In this document: positions 37,515-45,833 of the stretch, piece after piece
Position numbering within the stretch: the stretch's first letter is position 1
Layout of the letters: each line of letters opens with the position of its first letter
NCBI RefSeq assembly: GCF_014646355.1
Contig: NZ_BMNH01000017.1
Span: 94,537-158,536, forward strand
Reading direction: 5' to 3'
Source of the DNA: Nonomuraea cavernae
Lineage (GTDB): Bacteria; Actinomycetota; Actinomycetes; Streptosporangiales; Streptosporangiaceae
DNA: 64,000 bases
The notes under the pieces: generated by a model
The model's input: the letters and a program-made list of their open reading frames with translations, nothing else
Database searches by the model: none
Told to the model about the DNA's origin: nothing
Made by a program: the position numbers and the translations under genes

Positions 37515-38267
37515 TCAGCTCCGGCGCCCGAGGGCGTGGAGCTGGGTGGCCAGGTCGCGGAGCACGGGATGGGTAGAGGCCGCCTGTTCGAGGGCCACGA
37601 GCGCGTCGGCCGCGCCGGGCTCGCCGTCGACCAGGCGGCTCGGCACCAGGTCGGCGAAGACCCGCACGCCGTGGATCTCGCCCGCCACGAACCCGGTCGC
37701 GGTCAGCAGCTCGGCGAGGGCGCGCGAGGTGTAGCGGCGCGGCGTGGGGTCACGGTCGCCCCAGCTGCCACGGGGATCGGCCAGCACGGCCCTGGCCTCG
37801 TCGAAGTGACCGGCCAGGGCCCGGTGGATCGCGCTCGCCACCGGGTTGGCGGTCAGCACGCTCACCGCGCCGCCGCCGCGCAGCAGCCTCGCCACGGCGG
37901 TCAGCGCGCCGATCGGGTCCTCGACGTATTCCAGCACGCTGTGGCAGAGCACCAGGTCGGCGCTGTCGCGATCGAGCAGCTCACCGAGATCGGCCGCGTC
38001 GCCCTGCAGCGCGCGCACGCCCACGCCCGTCTCCTTGGCCCGGCGCTCCAGCGCGGCCAGCGAGTCGGGGCTCGGATCGACCACGGTGACGGTGTGGCCC
38101 AGCTCGGCCAGCGGCACGGCGAACCCGCCGGTGCCGCCGCCCGCGTCGACGATGTCGAGCCGGTCACGCCCGGCGGCCTCAGCCAGAGCGGCCAGCTCGG
38201 CTCGCAGCGCGTCCCAGACGACGGCGGTCCGCACCGCCGGGGTCCTCGTGACGCCTTCAGCACGCAA
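37515..38267 (-). CDS. Class I SAM-dependent methyltransferase
   Basis: A 250-residue methyltransferase with motif I VDAGGGTGGFAVPLAE near residue 41, acidic residue VDPSPDS, then GDAADLGELL and HSVLEYVEDP. The profile resembles CmoM/UbiE-like enzymes; the substrate is not evident. The start appears to be TTG at 38267 with AGGAGG ten bases upstream; GTG at 38234 is an alternative. It is divergent from an LLM oxidoreductase. Confidence 0.82.
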   Translation of the reverse strand: MRAEGVTRTPAVRTAVVWDALRAELAALAEAAGRDRLDIVDAGGGTGGFAVPLAELGHTVTVVDPSPDSLAALERRAKETGVGVRALQGDAADLGELLDRDSADLVLCHSVLEYVEDPIGALTAVARLLRGGGAVSVLTANPVASAIHRALAGHFDEARAVLADPRGSWGDRDPTPRRYTSRALAELLTATGFVAGEIHGVRVFADLVPSRLVDGEPGAADALVALEQAASTHPVLRDLATQLHALGRRS

Positions 38268-38498
38268 CGTGGGCTCGCCTCCTCATCATCCTCGAACCGA
38301 ACCCGACCCAGCCTACGCTCTGCGCGGCCTCCGCACGCCTGCCAGGTCGAAGCGCCCGCCGGGCCGCCCGGGTATGGGAGCGATGTTGCCGAGGCCAAGG
38401 TTGTCGCGAGGACCGTGACGGCGCCCGCCGCGGCGAACACCCCTCGTCCATCATGTCGTGGAACCCTGTCGAGCCCTGGCCAGCTGGAGGTCTCCGCG

Positions 38499-39356
38499 AT
38501 GAACGGCAGCACGACCCCGACGATCGGAAGGTACGGCGTCTTCGCCGCGCCGTCCCGCCAGGATCCGGAGGTGCGGGCCGAGGCCATCGCGGAGCTGGAG
38601 GAGCTCGGCTTCAGCGCGGTGTGGGCGGGCAACAGCACCATCGAGGAGGCGGCGGGCCTGGTGGCGGCCACGTCCAGGATCGTCGTGGCCACCGGCATCC
38701 AGGGCATCTGGCACTACGACGCCCTCCGCACCGCCGAGCGGTACGCCGAGTTGGAGGCCGCCCACCCCGGGCGCTTCCTGCTGGGCCTGGGGGTCAGTCA
38801 CCCCGAGTTCATCGAGGGCTACCAGCGTCCGTACACCGCCATGAACGACTATCTCGACGCCCTGGACGCCGCGCCCGCGCCGGTGCCGCGCGAGCGCCGG
38901 GTGCTGGCCGCGCTGGGTCCCCGGATGCTGAGGCTGGCGCGCGACCGGTCGGCGGGCGCCTTTCCCTACCTGGTCACCGTCGAGCAGGTGGCCGCGGCCC
39001 GCCAGGTCCTCGGCGAAGGACCGCTGCTCGCTCCCGAGCTGGGCATCGTGCTGAAGACCGACCCGGACCGGGCCCGCGCGCTGGCCCGGGGGGCGCTGCA
39101 GCCGTACCTGCGGCTGACCAACTACGCCGACAACTGGCTGCGCGGCGGGTTCGCGGAGGACGATCTGGCCGACGGCGGCAGCGACCGGCTGGTCGACGAG
39201 CTCTTCGCCTGGGGTGACGACGCGCGGATCCGGGCCCGCATCGAGGCATTCCAGGCGGCTGGAGCCGACCACGTGGTGCTGCAGAGCATCAGCCGGCACG
39301 GCCCGGCCCGGCCGCCGCGCGAGGACTGGCGGCGGCTCGCCGAGCTGCTCCGCTGA
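38499..39356 (+). CDS. LLM-class flavin/F420-dependent oxidoreductase
   Basis: A 285-residue luciferase-like TIM-barrel protein with motifs EELGFSAVWAGNSTIEEA near the N-terminus and RFLLGLGVSHPEFIEGY. It resembles the actinobacterial F420-dependent subgroup. Cofactor assignment is inferred. The ATG at 38499 follows CTGGAGG. Its stop is 9 bases from the convergent nusB stop. Confidence 0.86.
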   Translation: MNGSTTPTIGRYGVFAAPSRQDPEVRAEAIAELEELGFSAVWAGNSTIEEAAGLVAATSRIVVATGIQGIWHYDALRTAERYAELEAAHPGRFLLGLGVSHPEFIEGYQRPYTAMNDYLDALDAAPAPVPRERRVLAALGPRMLRLARDRSAGAFPYLVTVEQVAAARQVLGEGPLLAPELGIVLKTDPDRARALARGALQPYLRLTNYADNWLRGGFAEDDLADGGSDRLVDELFAWGDDARIRARIEAFQAAGADHVVLQSISRHGPARPPREDWRRLAELLR

Positions 39357-39365
39357 GGGCCGGCG

Positions 39366-39776
39366 TCAGAGCGTGAGGCTGGGCTTGAGCTGCTTGAAAC
39401 GGGCCAGCAGTCCGTTGACGAACTGGGGGGACTCGTCGGTCGACAGCTCGGAGGCCAGGTGCACCCACTCGCTGATGACCACGCCCTCGGGCACGTCGGG
39501 CATCCACAGCAGCTCGTAGGTGCCGCCGCGCAGCAGGTTGCGGTCGACGGCGGGCATGCGGTCGAGGGTCCAGCTCTCGGAGTAGGTGGTGATCAGCTCG
39601 TCGATGCGGGCGCCATGCCGCACGACGCCCTCGACGAGAGCCGAGGTGTATTCGTTGACCGGGGGGTCCTGGCGTTCGACCCGCTCGGCCAGGATCTTCA
39701 GGGGGTCTTCACCGCGGAGCTCGGACTCGAAGAGGATGTCGAGCGCCCGCCTGCGTGCTTTACCGCGTGCCGACAC
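39366..39776 (-). CDS. nusB: Transcription antitermination factor NusB
   Basis: A 136-residue all-helical NusB. The start is ARGKARRRALDILFESEL and the C-terminal helix holds EWVHLASELSTDESPQFVNG. It binds boxA RNA with NusE (S10) during rRNA transcription. It begins one base after the efp stop, in the conserved pepQ-efp-nusB order. Confidence 0.94.
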   Translation of the reverse strand: MSARGKARRRALDILFESELRGEDPLKILAERVERQDPPVNEYTSALVEGVVRHGARIDELITTYSESWTLDRMPAVDRNLLRGGTYELLWMPDVPEGVVISEWVHLASELSTDESPQFVNGLLARFKQLKPSLTL

Positions 39777-39777
39777 C

Positions 39778-40338
39778 TCAGGCCCGGCCGAGATATTCGC
39801 CGCTGCGGGTGTCGACCTTGACCTTCTCGCCGGTGGTGATGAACAGCGGCACCTTGATCTCGGCGCCGGTCTCGAGCGTGGCGGGCTTGGTGCCGCCGGT
39901 GGAGCGGTCGCCCTGCAGGCCGGGCTCGGTGTTGGAGATGGTCAGCTCGACCGCCGCCGGCAGGTCGACGTAGAGGGCGGAGCCCTCGTTGAACGCCACC
40001 GTGGCCAGGGTGTTCTCGAGCATGTAGCTGGCGGCGTCGCCGACGGTGCCCGCGGGCACGTTGACCATGTCGTAGGTCTCGGTGTCCATGAAGACGAAGT
40101 CGTCGCCGTCCTTGTACGAGTACTGCATCTCGCGCTTGTCGACGTTGGCCACGTCGACCTTCACCCCGGCGTTGAACGTCTTGTCGACGACCTTGCCCGA
40201 GAGGACGTTCTTGAGCTTGGTGCGCACGAACGCGCCGCCCTTGCCCGGCTTGACGTGCTGGAACTCCACAACGGCCCAGAGCTCCCCGCCGTCGAGCTTC
40301 AGCACCATGCCGTTCTTGAGGTCGTTGGTCGTCGCCAC
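39778..40338 (-). CDS. efp: Elongation factor P
   Basis: A 186-residue EF-P that relieves ribosome stalling at polyproline. GTG start (ATTNDLKNGMVLKLDG) with GGGAGAG upstream. The functional loop is KPGKGGAFVR with the tip lysine at residue 33. No EpmA/EpmB-type modification gene is nearby. The many Pro-rich proteins in this window are natural clients. Confidence 0.96.
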   Translation of the reverse strand: MATTNDLKNGMVLKLDGGELWAVVEFQHVKPGKGGAFVRTKLKNVLSGKVVDKTFNAGVKVDVANVDKREMQYSYKDGDDFVFMDTETYDMVNVPAGTVGDAASYMLENTLATVAFNEGSALYVDLPAAVELTISNTEPGLQGDRSTGGTKPATLETGAEIKVPLFITTGEKVKVDTRSGEYLGRA

Positions 40339-40363
40339 TCGTTCTCTCCCGCGTGTGGCCGCT

Positions 40364-41395
40364 CTACAGCGCGAGCAGCTCCTTGGACGTCTTCGTGAGG
40401 AGTTCCGGCCCGCCCTCACGTGTCACGAGGGTGTCCTCGATGCGAACGCCGCCCCGACCGGGGAGGTAGATCCCCGGCTCGACGGTGATCGGAACTCGGT
40501 CTTCGAGTCTACCGGTCCGTGAAGGGCCCAGGAACGGCTCCTCGTGGATCGCCAGTCCGACGCCGTGCCCGAGCCCGTGCCGGAAGTGGTCGCCGTGGCC
40601 CGCCTCCTTGATCACGGAACGGGCGGCTGCGTCCACCGCCCAGGCCTCCGCCCCAGGTGCGAGCGCCTCCCGGCCGCACCGCTGGGCCTCCGCGACGAGC
40701 TCGTAGATCTCGCGCTGCCAGGTCGCGGGCTCGCCGATGGAGACGGTACGGGTCATGTCGGCGTGGTAGCCGTGGTAGTTGGCGCCGAAGTCGACGGTGA
40801 CCAGGTCGCCCGCGCGTAGCTGCCTGCCGGTGGGGGCGTGGTGCGGGACGGCGCCGTTCTCTCCCGCCGCGACGATGGTGTCGAAGGCGGGCCGGTCCGC
40901 GCCGAGCTCGATCATGCGGGCTTCGAGCAGGCGGGCGACGTCGCGTTCGGTCACGCCCGGCCTGATGGCGCCGCAGACGTCGGCGAACGCCTGGTCGCTG
41001 ATCGCGCAGGCCGTACGGAGCAGCTCCAGTTCGTCCTCGTCCTTGACCGCGCGCAGCCGTTCGACGAGGGGTTCGAGCGGCACCAGGCCTCCCAGGCGGT
41101 TGAAGGTCGCCACGCTCATGTCGGCGGCCTCGATGCCGACGCCCGGCGCGGCCAGCCTGGCCGCCACGTCGGACGCCTCGACGGCGGGGACGTCCAGGCC
41201 GCCGGTCTTGTCGATGTAGCGGTTGTCGGTCGCGAGCAGCGCCGAGCCGTCCGCCCTGACCAGGACGGCCGCGTTGGAGCTCGACAGTCCTGTGAGGTAA
41301 CGCACGTTGACGGCCGACGTGACGAGAAGGGCCTCGACGTCGTGAGCGGGCAGCAGCTCGGCCAGCCGGGCCCGGCGCCCGGAATAGTGGGTCAT
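40364..41395 (-). CDS. pepQ: Xaa-Pro aminopeptidase/dipeptidase, M24 family
   Basis: A 343-residue metallopeptidase with creatinase-type N-terminal domain and pita-bread C-domain. Metal ligands are visible in DFGANYHGYHADMTRT (two Asp), GLGHGVGLAIHE (His), VEPG and RIEDTLV (Glu). ATG at 41395; a longer frame upstream runs into the kinase-like gene. It precedes efp in the same direction. Confidence 0.92.
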   Translation of the reverse strand: MTHYSGRRARLAELLPAHDVEALLVTSAVNVRYLTGLSSSNAAVLVRADGSALLATDNRYIDKTGGLDVPAVEASDVAARLAAPGVGIEAADMSVATFNRLGGLVPLEPLVERLRAVKDEDELELLRTACAISDQAFADVCGAIRPGVTERDVARLLEARMIELGADRPAFDTIVAAGENGAVPHHAPTGRQLRAGDLVTVDFGANYHGYHADMTRTVSIGEPATWQREIYELVAEAQRCGREALAPGAEAWAVDAAARSVIKEAGHGDHFRHGLGHGVGLAIHEEPFLGPSRTGRLEDRVPITVEPGIYLPGRGGVRIEDTLVTREGGPELLTKTSKELLAL

Positions 41396-41439
41396 GGCGC
41401 CAATGTACGGGCCCGGGACCGGGGCCCGTCGCCGGGTGG

Positions 41440-42957
41440 CTAGAGGCGCCAGTCGTTCAGGAAGTCGGCCAGCGGGCCGGCGGTGTCGACGTCGCCCTTC
41501 TCCTGGGCCCTGGCCAGGTCGCGCACGATGTCGCGGAGTTCGCCGCGGCCGGACTCCTCGCGTCCTTCGGCGAACTTCCGGGCGGACTTCCTGATCTTGT
41601 CGTGGGCCTTGCGCGCGGTCCTGGGCTCGATGCCGCCGATGGTCTCCTGTGCCGTCACGGCCTTGTCGAACTCGCTCAGCCACTTCGGCCATCCGCCCGG
41701 CGGCACGGTGTCGCGCAGGGTGGCCTTGGGATTGGGGGCGCCCGTCTCCCGCAGCGTGACCACCTCACCGGGGGTGGCGGTCGGCGCGGGCTCGGATGGG
41801 GCGCTGGTGGGGGGTGCGGTCGTGGCCGGTTCGGCGGAGGGGGCGGTCGAGGCGGGCGCGCTGGTGGCCGGAGCGGAGACCGGCGCGCGACCGGACCCGC
41901 CCCACGCCATCATGCCCACCGTGACGGCCACGATGACCGCCACCGCCACACCGAGCTGGACGAACAGCTTCCTGTTCGACGTGCGCTCCGCACCGGGGAG
42001 CGCCTCGAAGATCGCCGTGTCGCCGGCGCGCGGGGCGCCGGTCGGGAAGGTGGCGGCCATGCCCTGCGCGGGCAGGGGCGTGGCCTGGGGGCGCGGCCTG
42101 GCGATGGTGGCCAGCGCCCGGCGCACGGCCTCCCCGCCCGCCGGGCGGCCGGCCGGGTCTCTGGACAGCATGGCCAGCACCAGCCGGTCCAGCTCGGCGG
42201 GGATCTCGGGCCGGTGACGGCTCGGCGGCAGCGGCCCACCCGGCTCACCGGCCGCGCCCTGCCCGATGGGCGCACTCGGGCCGGTGGGCGTGCTGGGGCC
42301 GGTGGGCCGATCGGGCGCGTGGGGGCCGGCCGGCTTCTCTCCGGTGTTCTCGAAGGGGGAACGGCCGCACAGCAGTTCGTAGCAGACGCAGCCGAGCGCG
42401 TACAGGTCGGCGGAGGCGCTCACGGAGCGCCCGTCCGCCAACTCGGGGGCGCGGTAGCGGACGGCGTCCGGCGCGGGCGGCTGGTCGGCCAGCCCGAACC
42501 CGACGACCTTCAGCACCCCGCTGCCGGCCCGCCGGAAGCTGTCCGGCCCGACCTGCCCGTGCACCACCCCCGCCCGGTGCGCCGCGTCGAGCCCGGCCGC
42601 GGCCTGCCCGACGAGATCGCAGACGTCCACGATCCGCAGCGGCCCCCGTGCGGCGAGCTCCTCCCCGAGGCTCTCCCCGGTGAGGAACTCCAGCACGAGG
42701 AAGGGCGCCCCGTCGCGATCACCGACGTCGAGCACCATCGCCACGTTGGGGTGGATGACCTTGGCCACGGCCTGGGCGTGCCGCTGGAGCGCCTCACGTG
42801 TGGCCGCGCCCACGGCCTGGGGTCCCAGCAGCTTGACGGCCACGGTCCAGTCGGCACGCGTGTCGTAGGCGCGCCACACCTCCCCCATCGGCCCGCTGCC
42901 GATGAGCTCGTCCAGCCGGTATCGGCCGGCGACCAAGGACGGCGCCTCGTCGGACAT
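41440..42957 (-). CDS. Membrane pseudokinase of the Ser/Thr kinase family
   Basis: The 505-residue product has a kinase fold whose catalytic residues are lost. The glycine loop IGSGPMGEVWRA and ATP lysine K42 (VAVKLL) remain. The HRD catalytic loop reads HGQVGPDSF (133-141), so the base Asp is Gln. DFG reads GFG at 153-155, so the metal Asp is Gly. An APE-like APELADG survives. A Pro-rich linker, one span near residue 325-345 and an extracytoplasmic Thr/Pro/Ala-rich stretch with a helical C-terminal domain follow. A scaffolding or signal-relay role is inferred. It is not a pseudogene, since the frame is intact and the fold core is conserved. Confidence 0.88.
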   Translation of the reverse strand: MSDEAPSLVAGRYRLDELIGSGPMGEVWRAYDTRADWTVAVKLLGPQAVGAATREALQRHAQAVAKVIHPNVAMVLDVGDRDGAPFLVLEFLTGESLGEELAARGPLRIVDVCDLVGQAAAGLDAAHRAGVVHGQVGPDSFRRAGSGVLKVVGFGLADQPPAPDAVRYRAPELADGRSVSASADLYALGCVCYELLCGRSPFENTGEKPAGPHAPDRPTGPSTPTGPSAPIGQGAAGEPGGPLPPSRHRPEIPAELDRLVLAMLSRDPAGRPAGGEAVRRALATIARPRPQATPLPAQGMAATFPTGAPRAGDTAIFEALPGAERTSNRKLFVQLGVAVAVIVAVTVGMMAWGGSGRAPVSAPATSAPASTAPSAEPATTAPPTSAPSEPAPTATPGEVVTLRETGAPNPKATLRDTVPPGGWPKWLSEFDKAVTAQETIGGIEPRTARKAHDKIRKSARKFAEGREESGRGELRDIVRDLARAQEKGDVDTAGPLADFLNDWRL

Positions 42958-43015
42958 ATCCCCGCCAATGACTTGAGTAACGGCATTTCCGACCCACCCT
43001 AGAGCCCCAGGACGC

Positions 43016-43657
43016 TCAGCCGGTGCCCAGATGGCGGGCCACGGCGGCCAGCATGCGATCCAGCTCGTCGCGGTCCGGCCGGGGGTAGGCCGCGCCGGCC
43101 ACGACGAGATTGTGGATCGCGCCGGTGAGGAGGAAGCCGTAGGCGCGGGCGTCGACGTCGGCGGAGACCCGGCCGAGGCGCTGCTCCGCCAGCAGATAGT
43201 CGGTCACGGCCGACTCGAAGGAGAGCGGCAACCCGGACTCCCGCACCTTGTCGTCGACGACGGCCGTCAGCGCCTCGTCGTCGATCTCGTCGGCGAGCGT
43301 CAGGGCGGCCCTGTCGCTTTCGAGCAGGATGCGCGCGTAGCGGACCAGGTTGCCGGCCACGGTCCCGGTGCCGGCTTCGGCCACCCAGGACTCGAACGCG
43401 GCCCGCAGCCGCCCGAGCTCGAGGCCGACCAGCTCGGCGACCAGCTCCTCGCGGTTGGCGAAGATCTTGTAGGGCAGCCCCACCGCGCAGCCCGCCTCGG
43501 CGGCGAGCGCCCGCATGGTCAGAGCCTGGGCCCCGTCGCGCTCGACGAGCCGCCGGGCGTGCTGGATCAGCGCGGCCCGTAGCTCCTGGGTCGCCTGCGG
43601 CGTGCGGCGAGGCACCACGTCATCCCCTCCGGACTCTCTCGTACGGGCGGCCATCAT
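43016..43657 (-). CDS. TetR-family regulator
   Basis: A ~213-residue repressor with N-terminal helix-turn-helix (TMRALAAEAGCAVGLPYKIF, residues ~40-62) and a helical ligand domain. Two consecutive ATGs (43657, 43654) follow AAAGG; a longer frame starts inside the operator. It is divergent from a small membrane protein, with two operator-like palindromes between them, so it most likely represses both. The ligand is unknown. Confidence 0.88.
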   Translation of the reverse strand: MMAARTRESGGDDVVPRRTPQATQELRAALIQHARRLVERDGAQALTMRALAAEAGCAVGLPYKIFANREELVAELVGLELGRLRAAFESWVAEAGTGTVAGNLVRYARILLESDRAALTLADEIDDEALTAVVDDKVRESGLPLSFESAVTDYLLAEQRLGRVSADVDARAYGFLLTGAIHNLVVAGAAYPRPDRDELDRMLAAVARHLGTG

Positions 43658-43667
43658 CCCGCCCTTT

Positions 43668-43714
43668 ACTGTGAACGCATGTTCATGGATACTGTGAACC
43701 ATGGTTCACAGTAT
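43668..43714. promoter_or_regulatory. Twin operators of the TetR regulator
   Basis: A perfect 26-bp palindrome spans 43689-43714 (half-site ATACTGTGAACCA). A weaker related site at 43668-43686 shares ACTGTGAAC and has TGAAC/GTTCA arms. Both lie between the divergent tetR and membrane-protein starts. Site symmetry and position fit TetR dimers. Confidence 0.82.
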
Positions 43715-43732
43715 TTGCCACAAGGAGAGCAC

Positions 43733-44194
43733 ATGGTCACCGACGCGCCCGAGCGCGTGAGATCCACCGAGGCGGGGGTCCTGCTGGCCTGCGCCGCCCA
43801 GGGCGTCACCACGACGGTCCATCACGTGTACGGGGCCGTGCACTTCGGCACGCCCGGCCGGTACGCGGCGGTCGTCATCGCCCTGGCCCTGTTCGCCGTC
43901 ACCGCCCTCGCCCTCTCCGTCAGCAGGCGGAGCTCCGGCCCGCTCCGCGCGGTGAGCTGGTGGATCTTCTGGACGGGAGCGCTGGTGGGTTTCGTGCTGC
44001 TGTTCGGGACGGTCGAGGGCCTGGTCACCCACATCATCGCGCCGATCATGGAAGGGGGATATCCGGCGGCCGAGCCGTTCGACCTCGTCTTCCAGGGCAC
44101 CGGAGTGCTCCACGTCGTCCCGGCCGCCGCCACCGCCGCACTGCTCACGCGCCTGCTGAAGGCCCGCCGCCAGGCGTCCCCGTCCCCTGCCTGA
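43733..44194 (+). CDS. Small four-span membrane protein
   Basis: A 153-residue protein with about four hydrophobic segments (residues ~15-40, 44-64, 72-98, 118-140) and no family I recognise. ATG at 43733 follows AAGGAG; an upstream ATG at 43679 lies inside the operators. It is under the TetR palindromes and 34 bases before the ABM-type gene, so the two probably form one operon. Transport or small-molecule defence is possible but unproven. Confidence 0.72.
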   Translation: MVTDAPERVRSTEAGVLLACAAQGVTTTVHHVYGAVHFGTPGRYAAVVIALALFAVTALALSVSRRSSGPLRAVSWWIFWTGALVGFVLLFGTVEGLVTHIIAPIMEGGYPAAEPFDLVFQGTGVLHVVPAAATAALLTRLLKARRQASPSPA

Positions 44195-44228
44195 GTCCCC
44201 TCACCGACCGACCGATCAAGGAGCTGTC

Positions 44229-44609
44229 ATGTCCGAAGCGTTCATCTTCGTCTCCCGTCACCGCGCCCAGGAGGGCAAGTCCGCGGACCTGCCCGCGCTC
44301 GCCCGTGAGTACGCCGCGTTCGTGCGGTCACACGAGCCCGACGCCCTCGGCTACCACGCCTTCACCAGCGAGGACGGCACCGAACTCACCCAGATCCACC
44401 TCTACCCTGACGCCGGCGCGATGGACCACCACCTGAAGGTGGCCCACGAGTGGATCGGCCAGGCCGCGCTGAGCGTGGAGACGATCGCCATCACCGTGCT
44501 GGGCACGCCGGGGCCCGTCCTCGGCGAGGCGCTGCGCGCCAACGAGGAGGCCGGCGTGCCGGTCACGGTGACGCCCCGCCCGGTGGCCGGGTTCAAGGGC
44601 GTCGCCTGA
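44229..44609 (+). CDS. ABM-like (antibiotic biosynthesis monooxygenase fold) protein
   Basis: A 126-residue ferredoxin-like alpha/beta protein. FIFVSRHRAQEGKSADLPAL and the central HLYPDAGAMDHHLKVAHEW resemble dimeric ABM/stress-response barrel proteins. Substrate and even enzymatic activity are unknown. It is the second gene of the TetR-controlled operon and ends at a very strong terminator. Confidence 0.75.
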   Translation: MSEAFIFVSRHRAQEGKSADLPALAREYAAFVRSHEPDALGYHAFTSEDGTELTQIHLYPDAGAMDHHLKVAHEWIGQAALSVETIAITVLGTPGPVLGEALRANEEAGVPVTVTPRPVAGFKGVA

Positions 44610-44610
44610 G

Positions 44611-44657
44611 CGTGAAGGGCCGGGCGGAGCACGGGGGCTTCCGCCCGGCCCTTCACG
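44611..44657. terminator. Hairpin terminator with 18-bp stem
   Basis: A perfect inverted repeat (arms 44611-44628 and 44640-44657, arm CGTGAAGGGCCGGGCGGA) with an 11-base loop lies between convergent genes, two bases after the ABM-type stop. Confidence 0.87.
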
Positions 44658-44700
44658 GGACGGGATCGGCGAGTCTTCCCCGCTTGCGGCGGGCAGAGGG

Positions 44701-45741
44701 TCAGGAAGCGAGCTCCTTGATCGTCTCGATCAGCTTCAGCCGCTCCTCGTGGGTCCGGCCGAACGGCGCGACGTTCAGCGTCGTGACCCCCGACTCCTTC
44801 ATGGCCTGCACCCGGTCGCGGACGAAGCCCTCGCTGCCGACCAGCGACATCTTCTCCAGCAGTTCGCTCGGCACCAGCGCCGCGGCCTCCTGCTTCTTGC
44901 CGTCGAGGTAGAGCTCCTGGATCTGCTCCGCCTCCTTCTCGTAGCCGTAGCGCCGGGCGAGGTCGTTGTAGAAGTTGCGGCCCTTGGCGCCCATGCCGCC
45001 GATGTACAGGGCGGCCATCGGCCGCCCGAACTCCAGCAGGTCCGACACGTCGTCGCCGATGGCCAGGGACGCCTGGGCGATCACGTCGAGCTCGCCCAGC
45101 TCGGGCGCGCGCTTCGCCTTGCCGGCGGCCAGCGAGGAGCCCCACACGTCGGCCGCCTTCTCCGGCACGTAGAAGATCGGCTCCCAGCCCTCCGCCAGCT
45201 CGGCGGTCAGCTCGACGTTCTTCGGGCCGATGGCCGCGACCACGATCGGGATGCGGGGGCGTACGGGGTGGTTGATGATCTTCAAGGGCTTGCCCAGGCC
45301 GGTGCCCTGCCCGGGCGGCAGCGGCAGCGTGTAGTGCTTGCCCGCGTGCTCCACCCGCTCGCGCCGCCACACCTTGCGGCAGATCTCGATGACCTCACGG
45401 GTACGGCCCAGCGGGGCGTTGTACGGCACGCCGTGGAAGCCCTCGATCACCTGCGGCCCCGAGGCGCCGATGCCGAGCGTGAAGCGCCCGTCGGAGACGT
45501 AGTCGAGCCCGGCGGCGGTCATGGCGAGCAGCGTCGGCGTGCGGGAGTAGATCGGCAGGATGCCGGAGGCGATCTCCAGCCGCTCGGTCTTCGCCGCGAT
45601 GTAGCCCATCTGGCTGACCGCGTCGAAACTGTAGGCCTCGGCCACGAAGACGATGTCGAGTCCGGCCTTCTCGTAGTCGGCCAGCTCGGCGACCGACTCC
45701 TTGAAGCCGCCCGAGTAGTTGAGTGCCATACCGATGCGCAT
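44701..45741 (-). CDS. LLM-class F420-dependent oxidoreductase
   Basis: A 346-residue luciferase-like protein of the actinobacterial F420 subgroup. Landmarks are FVAEAYSFDAVSQMGYIA, LDYVSDGRFTLGIGASGPQ and PIVVAAIGPKNVELTAE. It may act on a ketone or lipid-like substrate as characterised relatives do, but the substrate cannot be read from sequence. It stands alone between a terminator and a divergent gene. Confidence 0.87.
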   Translation of the reverse strand: MRIGMALNYSGGFKESVAELADYEKAGLDIVFVAEAYSFDAVSQMGYIAAKTERLEIASGILPIYSRTPTLLAMTAAGLDYVSDGRFTLGIGASGPQVIEGFHGVPYNAPLGRTREVIEICRKVWRRERVEHAGKHYTLPLPPGQGTGLGKPLKIINHPVRPRIPIVVAAIGPKNVELTAELAEGWEPIFYVPEKAADVWGSSLAAGKAKRAPELGELDVIAQASLAIGDDVSDLLEFGRPMAALYIGGMGAKGRNFYNDLARRYGYEKEAEQIQELYLDGKKQEAAALVPSELLEKMSLVGSEGFVRDRVQAMKESGVTTLNVAPFGRTHEERLKLIETIKELAS

Positions 45742-45833
45742 GCCGGGCTCCCGTGAACCGAATGATGTTCCGTTGCGTCGGCAACAGGTTAGCGCGTCAG
45801 CGTGGCGGGCAGCGAGCCGCTAGCGTGGATCAA

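Noticed and set aside
41440..42957. Decaying kinase pseudogene
   Set aside because: Frame is intact, the ATP-binding lysine, glycine loop and APE remain, and membrane and outer domains are preserved.
43679..43732. Upstream ATG for the four-span protein
   Set aside because: It lies inside the TetR palindromes; ATG at 43733 has AAGGAG at good spacing.
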